A stretch of DNA of 64,000 bases from Ostreiculturibacter nitratireducens (GCF_032670585.1 NZ_JAVQHL010000003.1:62001-126000); one strand, 5' to 3'; counted from the first letter of the stretch, positions 1 to 8,903 are shown. Notes: a model not told the origin generated them from the letters alone. Numbers and translations: made by a program.

Positions 1-402
1 AGCTTCACCCCCTATATCCATTTCGACGGCACCTGTGCCGAGGCGATGACCTTCTACGCCGGTCTCTTCGGCGCGACCGACCTGCAGATCATGCGCTATT
101 CGGAGGCCCCGCCCGAAGCGGGCGACGTCGCACGGTCCGACCGCGTCATGCATTCGCAGTTCACCGTGAAAGGTGCCCCGCTGATGGCCAGCGACTTCCC
201 CCCGGGCACGGGTGACAAACAGGCCGCCGTCAGCATCATGTTCGACGTTCCCGACGCGACACGAGGCGCCGCCCTGTGCGACGCGCTGGCCGAGGGCGGC
301 TCGGTCATCATGCCGTTCGGGCCGACTTTCTTTGCCCCCGGCTTCGGCATGGTGAAGGACCGTTTCGGGACGCATTGGATGATCAGCGCGCTTCAGGGTT
401 GA
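1..402 (+). CDS. VOC-family (PhnB/YjdN-like) protein, 5' end cut by window
   Basis: The reading frame is open from base 1, so the true start lies upstream; 133 residues are visible. The opening stretch TPYIHFDGTCAEAMTFY and the ending with FGMVKDRFGTHWMIS are typical of the PhnB/YjdN branch of the glyoxalase/VOC fold, small dimeric proteins that often bind a metal or a small ligand. The function of this branch is mostly unknown and no substrate can be named. It ends 62 bases before trpA on the same strand and is probably an independent gene. The family call is fairly safe; any enzymatic role is not. Confidence 0.8.
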   Translation, partial: SFTPYIHFDGTCAEAMTFYAGLFGATDLQIMRYSEAPPEAGDVARSDRVMHSQFTVKGAPLMASDFPPGTGDKQAAVSIMFDVPDATRGAALCDALAEGGSVIMPFGPTFFAPGFGMVKDRFGTHWMISALQG

Positions 403-464
403 CGGGCATTGATTTCCGCGCCGGTTTTCTGCACATCTGCCGGGCCTGAGGAGAGGGACCAAGC

Positions 465-1256
465 ATGACCCGGATCGACCAGAAATTCGCCGAACTTCGC
501 GCCGCGGGGCGAAAGGCCTTCGTCGCCTACGTCATGGCGGGCGACCCGGACTATGCCACGTCGCTCGAGATCGTGAAGGGCCTGCCCGCCGCCGGCGTGG
601 ACATCATCGAGCTTGGCATTCCGTTCACCGATCCGATGGCCGACGGGCCGACGATCCAGATGGCGGGGCAGCGCGCGCTCGAAGCCGGGCAGACGCTCCA
701 GAAGACGCTCGACATGGCGGCCGAATTCCGCAAGGCCGACCAGACCACGCCGATCGTCATGATGGGCTACTACAACCCGATCTATAACCGGGGCGTCGAC
801 AAGTTCCTGGTGGACGCGAAAGCCGCCGGCGTGGATGGCCTCATCGTCGTCGACCTTCCCCCCGAGGAGGACGCCGAGCTCTGCATCCCGGCACAGGACG
901 CGGGGCTCAACTTCATCCGCCTCGCGACGCCCACGACCGACGACCGGCGCCTGCCCAAGGTGCTGCAGAACACATCGGGCTTCGTCTATTACGTCTCCAT
1001 CACCGGCATCACCGGGGCCGCGGCCGCCGAGGCCGCCGAGGTGGGTCCGGAAGTCGCCCGCATCAAGGCAAAGACCGATCTTCCGCTGATCGTGGGCTTC
1101 GGCATCCGCTCGCCGGAAACCGCGCGCGCCATCGCCTCGGTGGCGGATGGCGCCGTCGTCGGCTCGGCGATCGTGAAGATGATCGAGGAAAAGCATTCCG
1201 TGCCCGACATCCTCGCCTTCGTGAAAAGCCTCGCGGACGGTGCCCATAGCGCCTGA
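465..1256 (+). CDS. trpA: Tryptophan synthase alpha chain
   Basis: Converts indole-3-glycerol phosphate to indole and glyceraldehyde 3-phosphate; indole is channelled to TrpB in the cytoplasmic alpha2-beta2 complex. The 263-residue TIM barrel carries the two catalytic acids at the classical positions: Glu49 in the ELGIPF motif and Asp60 in DPMADGP. The phosphate-binding region GFGIRSPETA and the GSAIV segment are also present. The ATG follows a GAGGAGAGG ribosome site. The other local trp genes (trpF, trpB) lie 9 kb away on the opposite strand, so trpA is not in an operon with its partner here. A ZIP transporter gene converges on its 3' end. Confidence 0.97.
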   Translation: MTRIDQKFAELRAAGRKAFVAYVMAGDPDYATSLEIVKGLPAAGVDIIELGIPFTDPMADGPTIQMAGQRALEAGQTLQKTLDMAAEFRKADQTTPIVMMGYYNPIYNRGVDKFLVDAKAAGVDGLIVVDLPPEEDAELCIPAQDAGLNFIRLATPTTDDRRLPKVLQNTSGFVYYVSITGITGAAAAEAAEVGPEVARIKAKTDLPLIVGFGIRSPETARAIASVADGAVVGSAIVKMIEEKHSVPDILAFVKSLADGAHSA

Positions 1257-1271
1257 CGGGCGCCTGCGCGG

Positions 1272-2045
1272 CTAGCCCAGCGAGACGTCGAGGAACAGCA
1301 TCAGCACAAGGCCGATCGTCAGCCCCGTCGTTGCGGCGTTCTGATGCCCGTGGCGGTGGGTCTCGGGGATGATCTCGTGGCTGATAACGTAGATCATCGC
1401 GCCAGCCGCGAAGGCAAGCCCCCAGGGCAGGATCGGCTCTGACAATGTCACGGCCGCCACGCCGATCAGCCCGCCGACCGGCTCGACAAGCCCCGAGAGC
1501 GTCGCGATGGCGAAGGCGCGAAGCTTGCCGTAGCCCTGCCCTCTCAAGGCCACGGCGACGGCGAGCCCTTCGGGCGCGTTCTGCAGCCCGATCCCCGTCG
1601 CCAGCGTCATGCCGTTCGTGATGTCGCCGCCTCCGAAGCCTATGCCGACGGCCATTCCTTCCGGGAAGTTGTGGATGGTGATCGCGATGATGAACAGCCA
1701 GATCCGGGACATCGCACCCGCGTCGACGCCCTCCCTGCCCTCGATGAAGTGCTCATGCGGGAGAAGTTCGTTCAGCCCCGCGACCGCGACGACCCCCAGG
1801 ACGATACCCCCGACGGCGATCAGCGCCGCGATCGTCGAACTGCCATAGCGCGCCTCCGCCGCCTCGATCCCCGGAAGGATCAGCGAGAAGAACGAGGCCG
1901 CCAGCATGACGCCCGCGGCGAAGCCCAGCAGGCGGTCGTTCCAGGCCCGGCTGATGGTGCGGCCATAGAGCACCGGGACCGCGCCGACAGATGTCATCAG
2001 CCCCGCTAGCAGACTGCCAAGAAGTCCCCAGAGAATGATGCTCAT
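1272..2045 (-). CDS. ZIP-family divalent metal transporter
   Basis: Predicted inner-membrane carrier of about 257 residues with eight hydrophobic segments, expected to import zinc or related divalent metals. The two metal-site helices are clear: HNFPEGMAVGIGFGGGD and, further on, GLQNAPEGLAVAVALRG, as in ZupT/ZIP proteins. A His-rich loop (HEIIPETHRHGHQN) lies near the C-terminus. A GTG two codons upstream could also start it, but the ATG at 2045 has GAGAGG five bases ahead and is preferred. It is divergent from lldD. Metal specificity cannot be read from the sequence. Confidence 0.88.
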   Translation of the reverse strand: MSIILWGLLGSLLAGLMTSVGAVPVLYGRTISRAWNDRLLGFAAGVMLAASFFSLILPGIEAAEARYGSSTIAALIAVGGIVLGVVAVAGLNELLPHEHFIEGREGVDAGAMSRIWLFIIAITIHNFPEGMAVGIGFGGGDITNGMTLATGIGLQNAPEGLAVAVALRGQGYGKLRAFAIATLSGLVEPVGGLIGVAAVTLSEPILPWGLAFAAGAMIYVISHEIIPETHRHGHQNAATTGLTIGLVLMLFLDVSLG

Positions 2046-2112
2046 GTCCACCTCTCACCGCGCGGTCATCCGATACCGCCGCACAGGGGAACGCAAGTCC
2101 CCGACTGCGCCA

Positions 2113-2138
2113 TTGCCAATTCCGCCACGAATTGGCAA
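2113..2138. promoter_or_regulatory. Perfect inverted repeat, candidate operator upstream of lldD
   Basis: TTGCCAATTC and GAATTGGCAA form perfect 10-base arms separated by six bases (CGCCAC). The element ends 36 bases before the lldD ATG, in the region shared with the divergent ZIP gene. No T-run follows it, so it is not an intrinsic terminator. AATTGG-type half-sites are known for GntR-family lactate regulators, but no regulator gene is adjacent. The operator role is an inference. Confidence 0.55.
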
Positions 2139-2174
2139 ACCAACCTAACCAATCCCGGCGAAGGAGCGCAGCGC

Positions 2175-3338
2175 ATGCCTGCCATTACCTGCATTGACGA
2201 CCTGAAGCGCCTCCACGAGCGGCGCGCGCCCCGGATGTTCTTCGACTACTGCGAAAGCGGAAGTTGGACGGAACAGACCTTCCGCGAAAACACCACCGAT
2301 TTCGCCGACATCCGGCTCCGACAGAAGGTCGCGGTGAACATGGAAGGCCGCACGACGAAATCGCAGATGATCGGCCAGGACGTCGCGATGCCCGTCGCGC
2401 TCGCCCCCGTCGGGATGACCGGCATGCAGTGCGCCGACGGCGAGATCAAGGCCGCCCGCGCCGCCGAGAAGTTCGGCGTGCCCTTCACGCTCTCCACCAT
2501 GTCGATCTGCTCGATCGAGGACGTGGCCGAGGCCACGACGAAGCCGTTCTGGTTCCAGCTCTACGTGATGCGCGACAAGGATTTTGTCGCGGGGATGATC
2601 GAGCGCGCGAAGAAGGCCAAGTGCTCGGCCCTCGTCCTGACGCTCGACCTTCAGATCCTCGGCCAGCGGCACAAGGACCTGAAGAACGACCTGAACGCGC
2701 CGCCGCGGCTGACGCTCAAGAACCTTCTGAACCTCGCGACGAAGCCGCAGTGGTGCCTCGGGATGCTCGGCACGAAGCGGCGCACCTTCCGCAACATCGT
2801 CGGCCATGCCAAGGGGGTTCAGAACCTGAACTCGCTAATGTCATGGACGGCCGAACAGTTCGACCCGCGCCTCGACTGGGACAAGATCCGCCAGATCAAG
2901 GACATGTGGGGCGGCAAGCTGATCCTGAAAGGCATCCTCGACGCCGAGGATGCTCGCCGCGCGGCGGATTTCGGCGCGGATGCGATCGTCGTCTCTAACC
3001 ACGGCGGCCGCCAGCTTGACGGCGCGCTGTCGTCGATCCGGATGCTGCCCGAAATCGTCCGCGCCGTCGGCGACAAGACCGAGGTGCACCTCGACAGCGG
3101 CATCCGGTCCGGTCAGGACGTGCTGAAGGCGCTCGCCCTCGGCGCGAAGGGCACCTACATCGGCCGCAGCTACATCTATGGCCTCGGCGCGATGGGCGAG
3201 AAGGGCGTGACGAAGGCCCTGGAGGTGATCCACAAGGAGCTCGACATCTCCATGGCGCTCTGCGGCGAACGCGACGTGAACAACCTGCGCCGGGACAACC
3301 TGCTTATCCCCAGCGGGTATTTCGACGCCTATCACTGA
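2175..3338 (+). CDS. lldD: FMN-dependent L-lactate dehydrogenase
   Basis: Member of the FMN-dependent alpha-hydroxyacid dehydrogenase family (387 residues), expected at the inner face of the membrane oxidising L-lactate to pyruvate with electrons passed to the respiratory chain. The catalytic base is His276 within SNHGGRQLDGA; the FMN phosphate-binding part is DSGIRSGQDVLKALALGA followed by YIGRSYIYGLGA. Length and motifs match LldD more closely than glycolate oxidase, though other 2-hydroxyacids are possible substrates. AAGGAG precedes the ATG. It ends five bases before the convergent MFS gene. The 26-bp inverted repeat upstream suggests ligand-controlled transcription. Confidence 0.9.
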   Translation: MPAITCIDDLKRLHERRAPRMFFDYCESGSWTEQTFRENTTDFADIRLRQKVAVNMEGRTTKSQMIGQDVAMPVALAPVGMTGMQCADGEIKAARAAEKFGVPFTLSTMSICSIEDVAEATTKPFWFQLYVMRDKDFVAGMIERAKKAKCSALVLTLDLQILGQRHKDLKNDLNAPPRLTLKNLLNLATKPQWCLGMLGTKRRTFRNIVGHAKGVQNLNSLMSWTAEQFDPRLDWDKIRQIKDMWGGKLILKGILDAEDARRAADFGADAIVVSNHGGRQLDGALSSIRMLPEIVRAVGDKTEVHLDSGIRSGQDVLKALALGAKGTYIGRSYIYGLGAMGEKGVTKALEVIHKELDISMALCGERDVNNLRRDNLLIPSGYFDAYH

Positions 3339-3343
3339 CCGGG

Positions 3344-4489
3344 CTAGCCGCCCCGGCGCTGCAGCATCCGCGTCCAGGGAATGAGGGTCGCCATCACGCA
3401 GGCGATGACCAGGAAGGCGACCCTGAGCCCCGCGAACTCCGCGATCAGCCCCATCGCCGTTGGGCCGATGAAGAATCCCGTGAAGCCGATCATCCACGCG
3501 CGGGAGATCGCGAAGCCGCGCAGGTCCGGATGCACGAGGCGCCCGAGGATCGAATTGGCCGAAGGCACGACGACCGCGACGCCGAGGCCGAGGAGGCCGA
3601 CGCCAAGGACCGCGACCGCCTGAACGGGCGCGAGACCGATGACGATCGCGCCCACGACGCCAAGCGCGGCGGACCACAGGATCAGCCCCGCCTCCCCTAG
3701 CCGCGCGGCCGCGAACTGGCCCGACAAGCGACCGAAGCCCATGGTCAGGCCCAGCATCATCGGGCCGAAGCCGCCCTCCCCCGCCGCGCCGCCGAGCGTG
3801 CGTTCGATATGCAGCGCCGACCAGGCTTCTGTCGCGTTCTCGCATATGAAGGCGGCGAACAGGATCGCGGCGGCGGGCAGGATGACCCCCCAGGGCGATC
3901 GCCCGTCCCCACCGTCCCCCTTCTGCTCGGCGGCGAGCCAGCCGCGCCCTTCCACCATCGCCCCGGCGAGGGCGAGACAGGCAAGTGCCACGAAGGGCAG
4001 GATCTCCGCCGCGCCGAAGCCCGCCTTCCGGGCAATGCTCGTCGCAAAGGCGGAGCCTGCGAAGCCGAAGGAGAACATGGCGTGGTTGAGGTTCATGAGG
4101 TGCAGGCGGTGCCGCTCCTCGAGTTGGCTGATCCGGACATTTGCCGAGATGTCGAGCATCGACACCGCGGCCCCCATGCCGAAGAGCGCGAGCCCCAGGC
4201 TGGGAACGCTGTCGGCCATGATCGGCAGGAACAGGGCCAGGAAAAGCGCCGCGCCCGACAGGGGCAGGATCCGCCGCCCGAGGGCAACGGCCACGCGCGG
4301 CGAAAGATACATCGACAGCATGCCGCCCACGGCGGACATGATCAGCGCGGTGCCGAACTCCGCGTCGGAGGCACCGGCCTGCGCCTTGATCTCGGGCACC
4401 AGCGCCGCGAAGCCGCCCCAGAACACGCCGACCGCAGCGAGTCCGGCGATCGGCGCGCGGCTTACCCGCGCTGCCTGGATGATGGACAT
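3344..4489 (-). CDS. MFS transporter
   Basis: About 381 residues with twelve hydrophobic segments arranged as two six-helix halves, typical of the major facilitator superfamily at the inner membrane. A TTG four codons upstream is an alternative start; the ATG at 4489 follows a GGGGGCAGG sequence and begins MSIIQAARVSRAPIAGL. The conserved loop after helix 2 is poorly matched, so no subgroup is assigned. It converges on lldD but shares no promoter with it. Substrate unknown; either a sugar or acid carrier or an exporter is possible. Confidence 0.75.
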   Translation of the reverse strand: MSIIQAARVSRAPIAGLAAVGVFWGGFAALVPEIKAQAGASDAEFGTALIMSAVGGMLSMYLSPRVAVALGRRILPLSGAALFLALFLPIMADSVPSLGLALFGMGAAVSMLDISANVRISQLEERHRLHLMNLNHAMFSFGFAGSAFATSIARKAGFGAAEILPFVALACLALAGAMVEGRGWLAAEQKGDGGDGRSPWGVILPAAAILFAAFICENATEAWSALHIERTLGGAAGEGGFGPMMLGLTMGFGRLSGQFAAARLGEAGLILWSAALGVVGAIVIGLAPVQAVAVLGVGLLGLGVAVVVPSANSILGRLVHPDLRGFAISRAWMIGFTGFFIGPTAMGLIAEFAGLRVAFLVIACVMATLIPWTRMLQRRGG

Positions 4490-4701
4490 GCCTGCCCCCA
4501 AGATACGGACCGGGACGCCATCCGCCCCGCCGTCTGGCTAGCACTCTTGCGGCGCGGTGCAACAGTCAAGACATGTTTCGCCGTTCCCGCGCGCGCGGAA
4601 CCGGAGATTCCGCTTCCCATCCGCCCCGTTCCCGTGTAAGGGGGCGGCCTCGCGGGCATGCACCCTTGGAGGATGTCCGCCTAACATTATGGAGAGACCA
4701 A

Positions 4702-5331
4702 ATGGCTGGTGAGATCCCCGATCTTATCGCCGAGGTACGGACGGGGACAGGCAAGGGGGCCGCCCGTCAAGCCCGTCGTGAGGGCCACGTACCCGGCATC
4801 GTCTACGGCGGTGGGCAAGACCCGCTTCCGATCAACGTCGATTTCAACAAGCTCCTGACCCGGCTTCGCCAGGGCCGCTTCCTGTCCACGCTCTTCAACC
4901 TGAAGGTCGATGGCCACGAAGACGTCCGCGTGATCTGCCGCAACGTCCAGCGCGACGTGGTGAAGGACCTGCCGACGCATATCGACCTGATGCGCCTGCG
5001 CCGCACCTCGCGGATCAACCTCTTCATCCACGTGACCTTCGTCAACCACGACAAGGCCCCGGGACTGAAGCGCGGCGGCACGCTGACGATCGTCCGTCCG
5101 GAAGTCGAGCTTGAAGTGACCGCGGGTGACATCCCCGATCACATCACTGTGGACCTCACCGGCCTTCAGATCGGCGACGTGATCCACATCAACGACATCG
5201 CGCTGCCGGAAGGCGCGAAGCCGACGATCGCTCGGAACTTCGTCATCGCCAACATCGCGGCGCCGTCGGGTCTGCGTTCGGCCGAAGGCGAAGAAGCTGC
5301 CGAAGAAGAGGCCGAGGGCGAAGAGGAATAA
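4702..5331 (+). CDS. rplY: 50S ribosomal protein L25 (Ctc form)
   Basis: Binds 5S rRNA in the large ribosomal subunit. This is the long CTC-type form: an N-terminal L25 domain (motif RREGHVPGIVYGG around residues 22-34), a beta-barrel TL5-like domain, and a short acidic Glu/Ala C-terminal tail. The frame stays open upstream, but the ATG at 4702 is chosen because GGAGAGA lies seven bases ahead and MAGEIPDLIAEVR is the usual N-terminus; this gives 209 residues. It is followed by a strong intrinsic terminator and then pth, the common rplY-pth pairing of translation genes. Confidence 0.95.
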   Translation: MAGEIPDLIAEVRTGTGKGAARQARREGHVPGIVYGGGQDPLPINVDFNKLLTRLRQGRFLSTLFNLKVDGHEDVRVICRNVQRDVVKDLPTHIDLMRLRRTSRINLFIHVTFVNHDKAPGLKRGGTLTIVRPEVELEVTAGDIPDHITVDLTGLQIGDVIHINDIALPEGAKPTIARNFVIANIAAPSGLRSAEGEEAAEEEAEGEEE

Positions 5332-5355
5332 TCCTCATCTCCCGGGAAGTTTGGA

Positions 5356-5388
5356 AACGCGGGACCGAAAGGTTCCGCGTTTTTCTTT
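5356..5388 (+). terminator. Intrinsic terminator after rplY
   Basis: An 11-base stem (AACGCGGGACC / GGTTCCGCGTT, one G-T pair) closes on a GAAA tetraloop and runs into TTTTCTTT. It begins 24 bases after the rplY stop codon and should limit read-through into pth. Confidence 0.9.
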
Positions 5389-5453
5389 GCCCGGTCATTG
5401 CAGGGCTGCCGCCCCCGCCATAGTCTCTCGCCGGACGATACGGATACTCGACG

Positions 5454-6134
5454 ATGCGCCTTTTCGTGGGCCTCGGGAACCCCGGGGCGAAATACGCGGG
5501 CAACCGCCACAACATCGGCTTCATGGCCGTGGACCGGATCGCCGCCGATCACGGGTTCACGCCGTGGCGCTCGAAATTCCAGGGCGCGATCGCGGAAGGA
5601 CGGCTTGGGAGCGAAAAGGTCGTGCTCCTGAAGCCCCAGACCTTCATGAACCTCTCGGGCCAGAGCGTCGGGGAAGCGATGCGCTTCCTTAAACTCGAGC
5701 CGTCCGACGTCGTCGTCTTTCACGACGAACTAGACCTCGCCCCGGGCAAGTGCCGGGTGAAGCAGGGCGGCGGCCACGCGGGGCACAACGGCCTGCGCTC
5801 GATCCACGCCCATATCGGCGAAAGCTACGGGCGCGTGCGCTTGGGCATCGGCCACCCAGGACACAAGGACCTCGTGGCCTCCTACGTCCTGCACGACTTC
5901 GCAAAGGCCGACGAGGCGTGGCTCGACGACCTCATGCGCGGCATTTCCGACGGCGCCCCCGCGCTCGCCGCCGGCGATACCGCCGGGTTCCAGAACGCCG
6001 TCGCGCTGCGCGTGAACCCGCCACGCTCGTCCAAGTCACCGAAGGCCGAGGAGAGTCCTCCGGAACCCAAGCCGGAGGTGGAGCCCGAAGACCGGCGCTC
6101 GCCTCTCCAGAAGCTCGTCGACAAGTTCCGCTGA
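5454..6134 (+). CDS. pth: Peptidyl-tRNA hydrolase
   Basis: Releases stalled peptides from tRNA so that the tRNA can be reused. The catalytic His19 lies in GNRHNIGF; KPQTFMNLSGQSV and the HDELDLAPG segment with Asp93 form the rest of the active site, followed by GGGHAGHNGLRSI. At 226 residues it is about thirty longer than the E. coli enzyme because of a charged Pro/Lys/Glu C-terminal extension (from about residue 185), which is common in alphaproteobacteria. It lies just downstream of rplY but behind that gene's terminator, so it may have its own promoter in the 65-base gap. Confidence 0.96.
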   Translation: MRLFVGLGNPGAKYAGNRHNIGFMAVDRIAADHGFTPWRSKFQGAIAEGRLGSEKVVLLKPQTFMNLSGQSVGEAMRFLKLEPSDVVVFHDELDLAPGKCRVKQGGGHAGHNGLRSIHAHIGESYGRVRLGIGHPGHKDLVASYVLHDFAKADEAWLDDLMRGISDGAPALAAGDTAGFQNAVALRVNPPRSSKSPKAEESPPEPKPEVEPEDRRSPLQKLVDKFR

Positions 6135-6191
6135 GGTTCCATTGCCAGGATCCGCTCCACATGCTGATGTCGCAGGATGGAGAGCGTGGAG

Positions 6192-7361
6192 ATGCGGCGA
6201 TTTCGGATATGGGCCATGACGGGCCTGCTCATCCTGACAGTGGCGCTCGGGGTGCTGGCGTACTGGAAGCGCGCGGAACTGGTTCGGCTGAGAGCCGTGA
6301 TGACGCTCTTTGCGCCGGACCGGATCGTTCACAATTTCAGCAACATGAACGAGCTGTTCCACACGACGCCGGTCCCGCGCGGCGCCGGCCCGGTCTCGGA
6401 ACTGCCACGGGGGGCGCCCATGTCCGCCCCCGAGGGCTGGGAGGACTGGCTCGCACGCCACGCCGTCACGTCCATCGTCGTGCTCGAGAACGGCGCGATC
6501 GTGCATGAATCCTACCTGCAGGGCACCGGGCAGGATGATCTGCGCGTCACCTGGTCGGTCGCGAAATCCTGGTTCTCCGCGCTTTTCGGGGTCCTCGTGG
6601 CCGAGGGCCACCTGGAAAGCCTGGACGACGAGGTGGTGAAATACGCCCCGCAACTGCGTGGCAGCGCCTATGACGGCGCGAGCATTCGCAACGTGCTGAA
6701 CATGGCCTCGGGCGTGGAGTTCAACGAGGACTACCTCGACTTCTGGAGCGACATAAACCGGATGGGCCGCGTTCTCGCGATTGGCGGCTCGATGGACAAG
6801 TTCGCGATGCGTCTTGGCGGGCGCATGGCGCCGCCTGGGGAGAAATGGCAGTACGTCTCGATCGACACGCATGTTCTGGGGATGGTGGCGCGCGGCGCAA
6901 CGGGGCGGGCGATACCGGACCTCATCTCCGAAAGGATAGTGGCGCCGATGGGGCTGGAATCGGAACCCTATTACCTGACCGACATCTACGGCACGGCCTT
7001 CGTGACGGGCGGGCTCAACATGCGGACCCGCGACTTCGCCCGCTTCGGGCAGATGTTCCTCCAGGAAGGTTTCTGGAATGGCCGCCAGATCGTTCCCCGC
7101 GACTGGGCGCTTGAAAGCACGCGTCCCTCGGCCCCAACGGTGCCCGGCGAGTTGCGCTATGGCTACCAGTGGTGGATCCCCGAAACCGGCCCCGAGGGCG
7201 AGTTCCTTGCCCGCGGGGTCTACGGCCAATATGTCTACGTGAACCGTCCAGCAGGCGTTGTCGTCGCCGTCACGAGCGCCGATCGCCAATTCCGGGAAGC
7301 CGGCGTCTTCGAGGACAGCCTTGCGATGTTCCGAAGCCTCGCCGCGCACCTGTCCGAGTGA
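6192..7361 (+). CDS. Serine hydrolase of the class C beta-lactamase fold, membrane-anchored
   Basis: With the ATG at 6192 (GGAGAG seven bases ahead; another ATG lies five codons upstream) the protein has 389 residues. A single hydrophobic helix at residues 5-25 should anchor it facing the periplasm. The SxxK nucleophile motif is SVAK (Ser122, Lys125) and the YxS motif is YVS (Tyr221, Ser223), as in penicillin-binding-protein-like esterases and 6-aminohexanoate-dimer hydrolases. GYQWWIPE near the C-terminus also suits the latter group. The substrate is unknown; true beta-lactamase activity should not be assumed. The next gene starts almost directly after it, suggesting co-transcription. Confidence 0.8.
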   Translation: MRRFRIWAMTGLLILTVALGVLAYWKRAELVRLRAVMTLFAPDRIVHNFSNMNELFHTTPVPRGAGPVSELPRGAPMSAPEGWEDWLARHAVTSIVVLENGAIVHESYLQGTGQDDLRVTWSVAKSWFSALFGVLVAEGHLESLDDEVVKYAPQLRGSAYDGASIRNVLNMASGVEFNEDYLDFWSDINRMGRVLAIGGSMDKFAMRLGGRMAPPGEKWQYVSIDTHVLGMVARGATGRAIPDLISERIVAPMGLESEPYYLTDIYGTAFVTGGLNMRTRDFARFGQMFLQEGFWNGRQIVPRDWALESTRPSAPTVPGELRYGYQWWIPETGPEGEFLARGVYGQYVYVNRPAGVVVAVTSADRQFREAGVFEDSLAMFRSLAAHLSE

Positions 7362-7369
7362 GGTCGAGA

Positions 7370-7738
7370 GTGGAAAAGGACCCTTCCCTGAACGTCCTGG
7401 GCGAAGCGCTGCAGCCCTGTTCGCAGGATCCCCTGACCGGGTTCTTCCGGGACGGGCACTGCAACACATGCGCCGAGGACCGGGGCAGCCACACGGTCTG
7501 CGCGGTGATGACGGCGGAGTTCCTCGCCTTTTCCAAATACGTGGGCAACGACCTTTCCACGCCGCGCCCGGAACTCCGCTTCGCCGGCCTCAAACCCGGC
7601 GATCAGTGGTGCCTCTGCGCGTCACGCTTCCTTCAGGCCCATGACGAAGGCTGCGCGCCCAAGGTCCGCCTCGCGGCCACCCATGCGCGTGCGCTCGACA
7701 TCGTGCCGTTGGACGTTCTGAGCCGATACGCGGAGTGA
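7370..7738 (+). CDS. DUF2237 family protein
   Basis: A 122-residue cytoplasmic protein matching the DUF2237 pattern: NVLGEALQPCSQDPLTGFFR, then CNTCAEDRGSHTVCAVMT, GNDLSTPRPE, GLKPGDQWCLCA and ATHARALDIVPL. Several conserved cysteines (PCS, CNTC, VCA, CLC) suggest a metal or redox site, but the biochemical role of the family is unknown. The GTG at 7370 is preferred because GAGG lies six bases ahead; an earlier GTG at 7358 would overlap the stop of the serine hydrolase. It is probably translated with that gene. It converges on the LuxR-type gene. Confidence 0.85.
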   Translation: MEKDPSLNVLGEALQPCSQDPLTGFFRDGHCNTCAEDRGSHTVCAVMTAEFLAFSKYVGNDLSTPRPELRFAGLKPGDQWCLCASRFLQAHDEGCAPKVRLAATHARALDIVPLDVLSRYAE

Positions 7739-7756
7739 TCCGGCGGCCGCGCTTCT

Positions 7757-8290
7757 TCACTTCACTGGCGCGGGTTCCACCGCCGTCTCCTCCGTCCGCA
7801 GGGGCATTGGCCGGTCGTCCATCAGGTCATCGATGAAAAGGCTCAGGAGTTGCGGACGGCCGCTGACCCCTGCCTTCCGATAGATCGCGTTGGTCTGCGC
7901 CTTGACCGTACCCTCGGATGTGTTCCGGAGCGCGGCTATCTCCTGCGTGCTCATGCCCTTGATCGCGAACAGGGCCACGTCCTGCTCGGCCGGGGTGAGC
8001 CCCCATTCCGCCATCCTCTCCGCGAGCAGTTCCATGAACGCGCCCGATGCGCGACGAAGCTTCTCTTCCGCAAGTCGATGGGCGCGGATCGAACGATAGA
8101 GCAGCATCGCTCCCATCACGAGGCCGAGCAACAGGCCAAGGGACGCACCGATTTCCAGGTATTCCCGCGTCTGCCAACTGATCGGCTGGGCATAGATCCC
8201 GAAGACTGAAAGCACGATGTCGGACACGAAGAAGAAGGCGCAGAGCGCCTGAAGCAGGAGAACGGTGAGGACAAGCAGCCAGCCTTTCAC
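7757..8290 (-). CDS. Membrane-tethered LuxR-type HTH regulator
   Basis: 177 residues. Two hydrophobic helices (about 4-27 and 46-66) with a short periplasmic loop precede a linker and a LuxR/FixJ-type helix-turn-helix at about 97-155: LTPAEQDVALFAIKGMST, then QEIAALRNTSEGTVK and AIYRKAGVSGR. There is no receiver or autoinducer-binding domain, so a signal would have to enter through the membrane part or the loop. It lies directly downstream of, and on the same strand as, two exported PepSY-like protein genes and may regulate them. Target and signal are unknown. Confidence 0.82.
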   Translation of the reverse strand: MKGWLLVLTVLLLQALCAFFFVSDIVLSVFGIYAQPISWQTREYLEIGASLGLLLGLVMGAMLLYRSIRAHRLAEEKLRRASGAFMELLAERMAEWGLTPAEQDVALFAIKGMSTQEIAALRNTSEGTVKAQTNAIYRKAGVSGRPQLLSLFIDDLMDDRPMPLRTEETAVEPAPVK

Positions 8291-8350
8291 GCTTCAGTTC
8301 ACCTTCGTTCCCTCGCCGGTATTCGAGGCGCAAACAGCGGGTCCCGTCGC

Positions 8351-8779
8351 TCAGTCGTCGTCGCTGCCATCGTCATCGCCGCCGTCGTCGTCGCTGTCAT
8401 CGCTGTCGTCGTCATCGCTGTCGTCATCGTCGTCGTGGTCGTCGTCCCGGCTGCCGCCCACGCCGTCGTCATCATCATCGCCCATCTCCGACGGATCGAT
8501 CAGACGAGCGCCACCGCCCGTCTCCTGCCCCGCCCCGAGAACCTGCCAGAAGTCGCGAAGGATTTCGCCCGTGCGGGGGTTGATGATGATCTCGCGCCGG
8601 TAACGGTCGCTCAGCGCAACGATGCGCGTACGTCCGAGCAGCGTGCGGCCGATCGTGATCGAAGTGTAGCCCTGTTCGCGGAGTTGGGTCACGACCGAGT
8701 CGACAACGCCCTGACCAAAAACAGGCGTCGCGAACAGCAAAGCCGCGCCTGCCAAACCAATAAATGTTCTACGCTTCAT
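8351..8779 (-). CDS. Exported PepSY-like protein with Asp-rich tail
   Basis: 142 residues. An N-terminal signal (KRR followed by a hydrophobic stretch to about residue 22, ending VFGQ) directs export. Residues 25-90 match a small PepSY-like fold (VVTQLREQGYTSITIGRT, YRREIIINPRTGEILRD). From about residue 99 to the end the chain is nearly all Asp with a few Ser, Gly and His, which should bind cations such as calcium in the periplasm. It lies between the LuxR-type gene and a second protein of the same plan. The function is not known; comparison is limited to overall design. Confidence 0.75.
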   Translation of the reverse strand: MKRRTFIGLAGAALLFATPVFGQGVVDSVVTQLREQGYTSITIGRTLLGRTRIVALSDRYRREIIINPRTGEILRDFWQVLGAGQETGGGARLIDPSEMGDDDDDGVGGSRDDDHDDDDDSDDDDSDDSDDDGGDDDGSDDD

Positions 8780-8903
8780 ACCGTTGCCGGGCCCCGTGCA
8801 GGCGGACGACCGCCGCCGCCACTATTGGCTAAGACCAAACCACTCGCAAGAATCACTGGGTCGGGGCCGCGGAAACCCGCCGCCCCGAACGTGAGCCGAT
8901 GCT

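Noticed and set aside
6192..7361. Beta-lactamase resistance gene
   Set aside because: SxxK and YxS motifs belong to a wide serine hydrolase family; membrane anchor and the late motif suit esterase or amide hydrolase types better.
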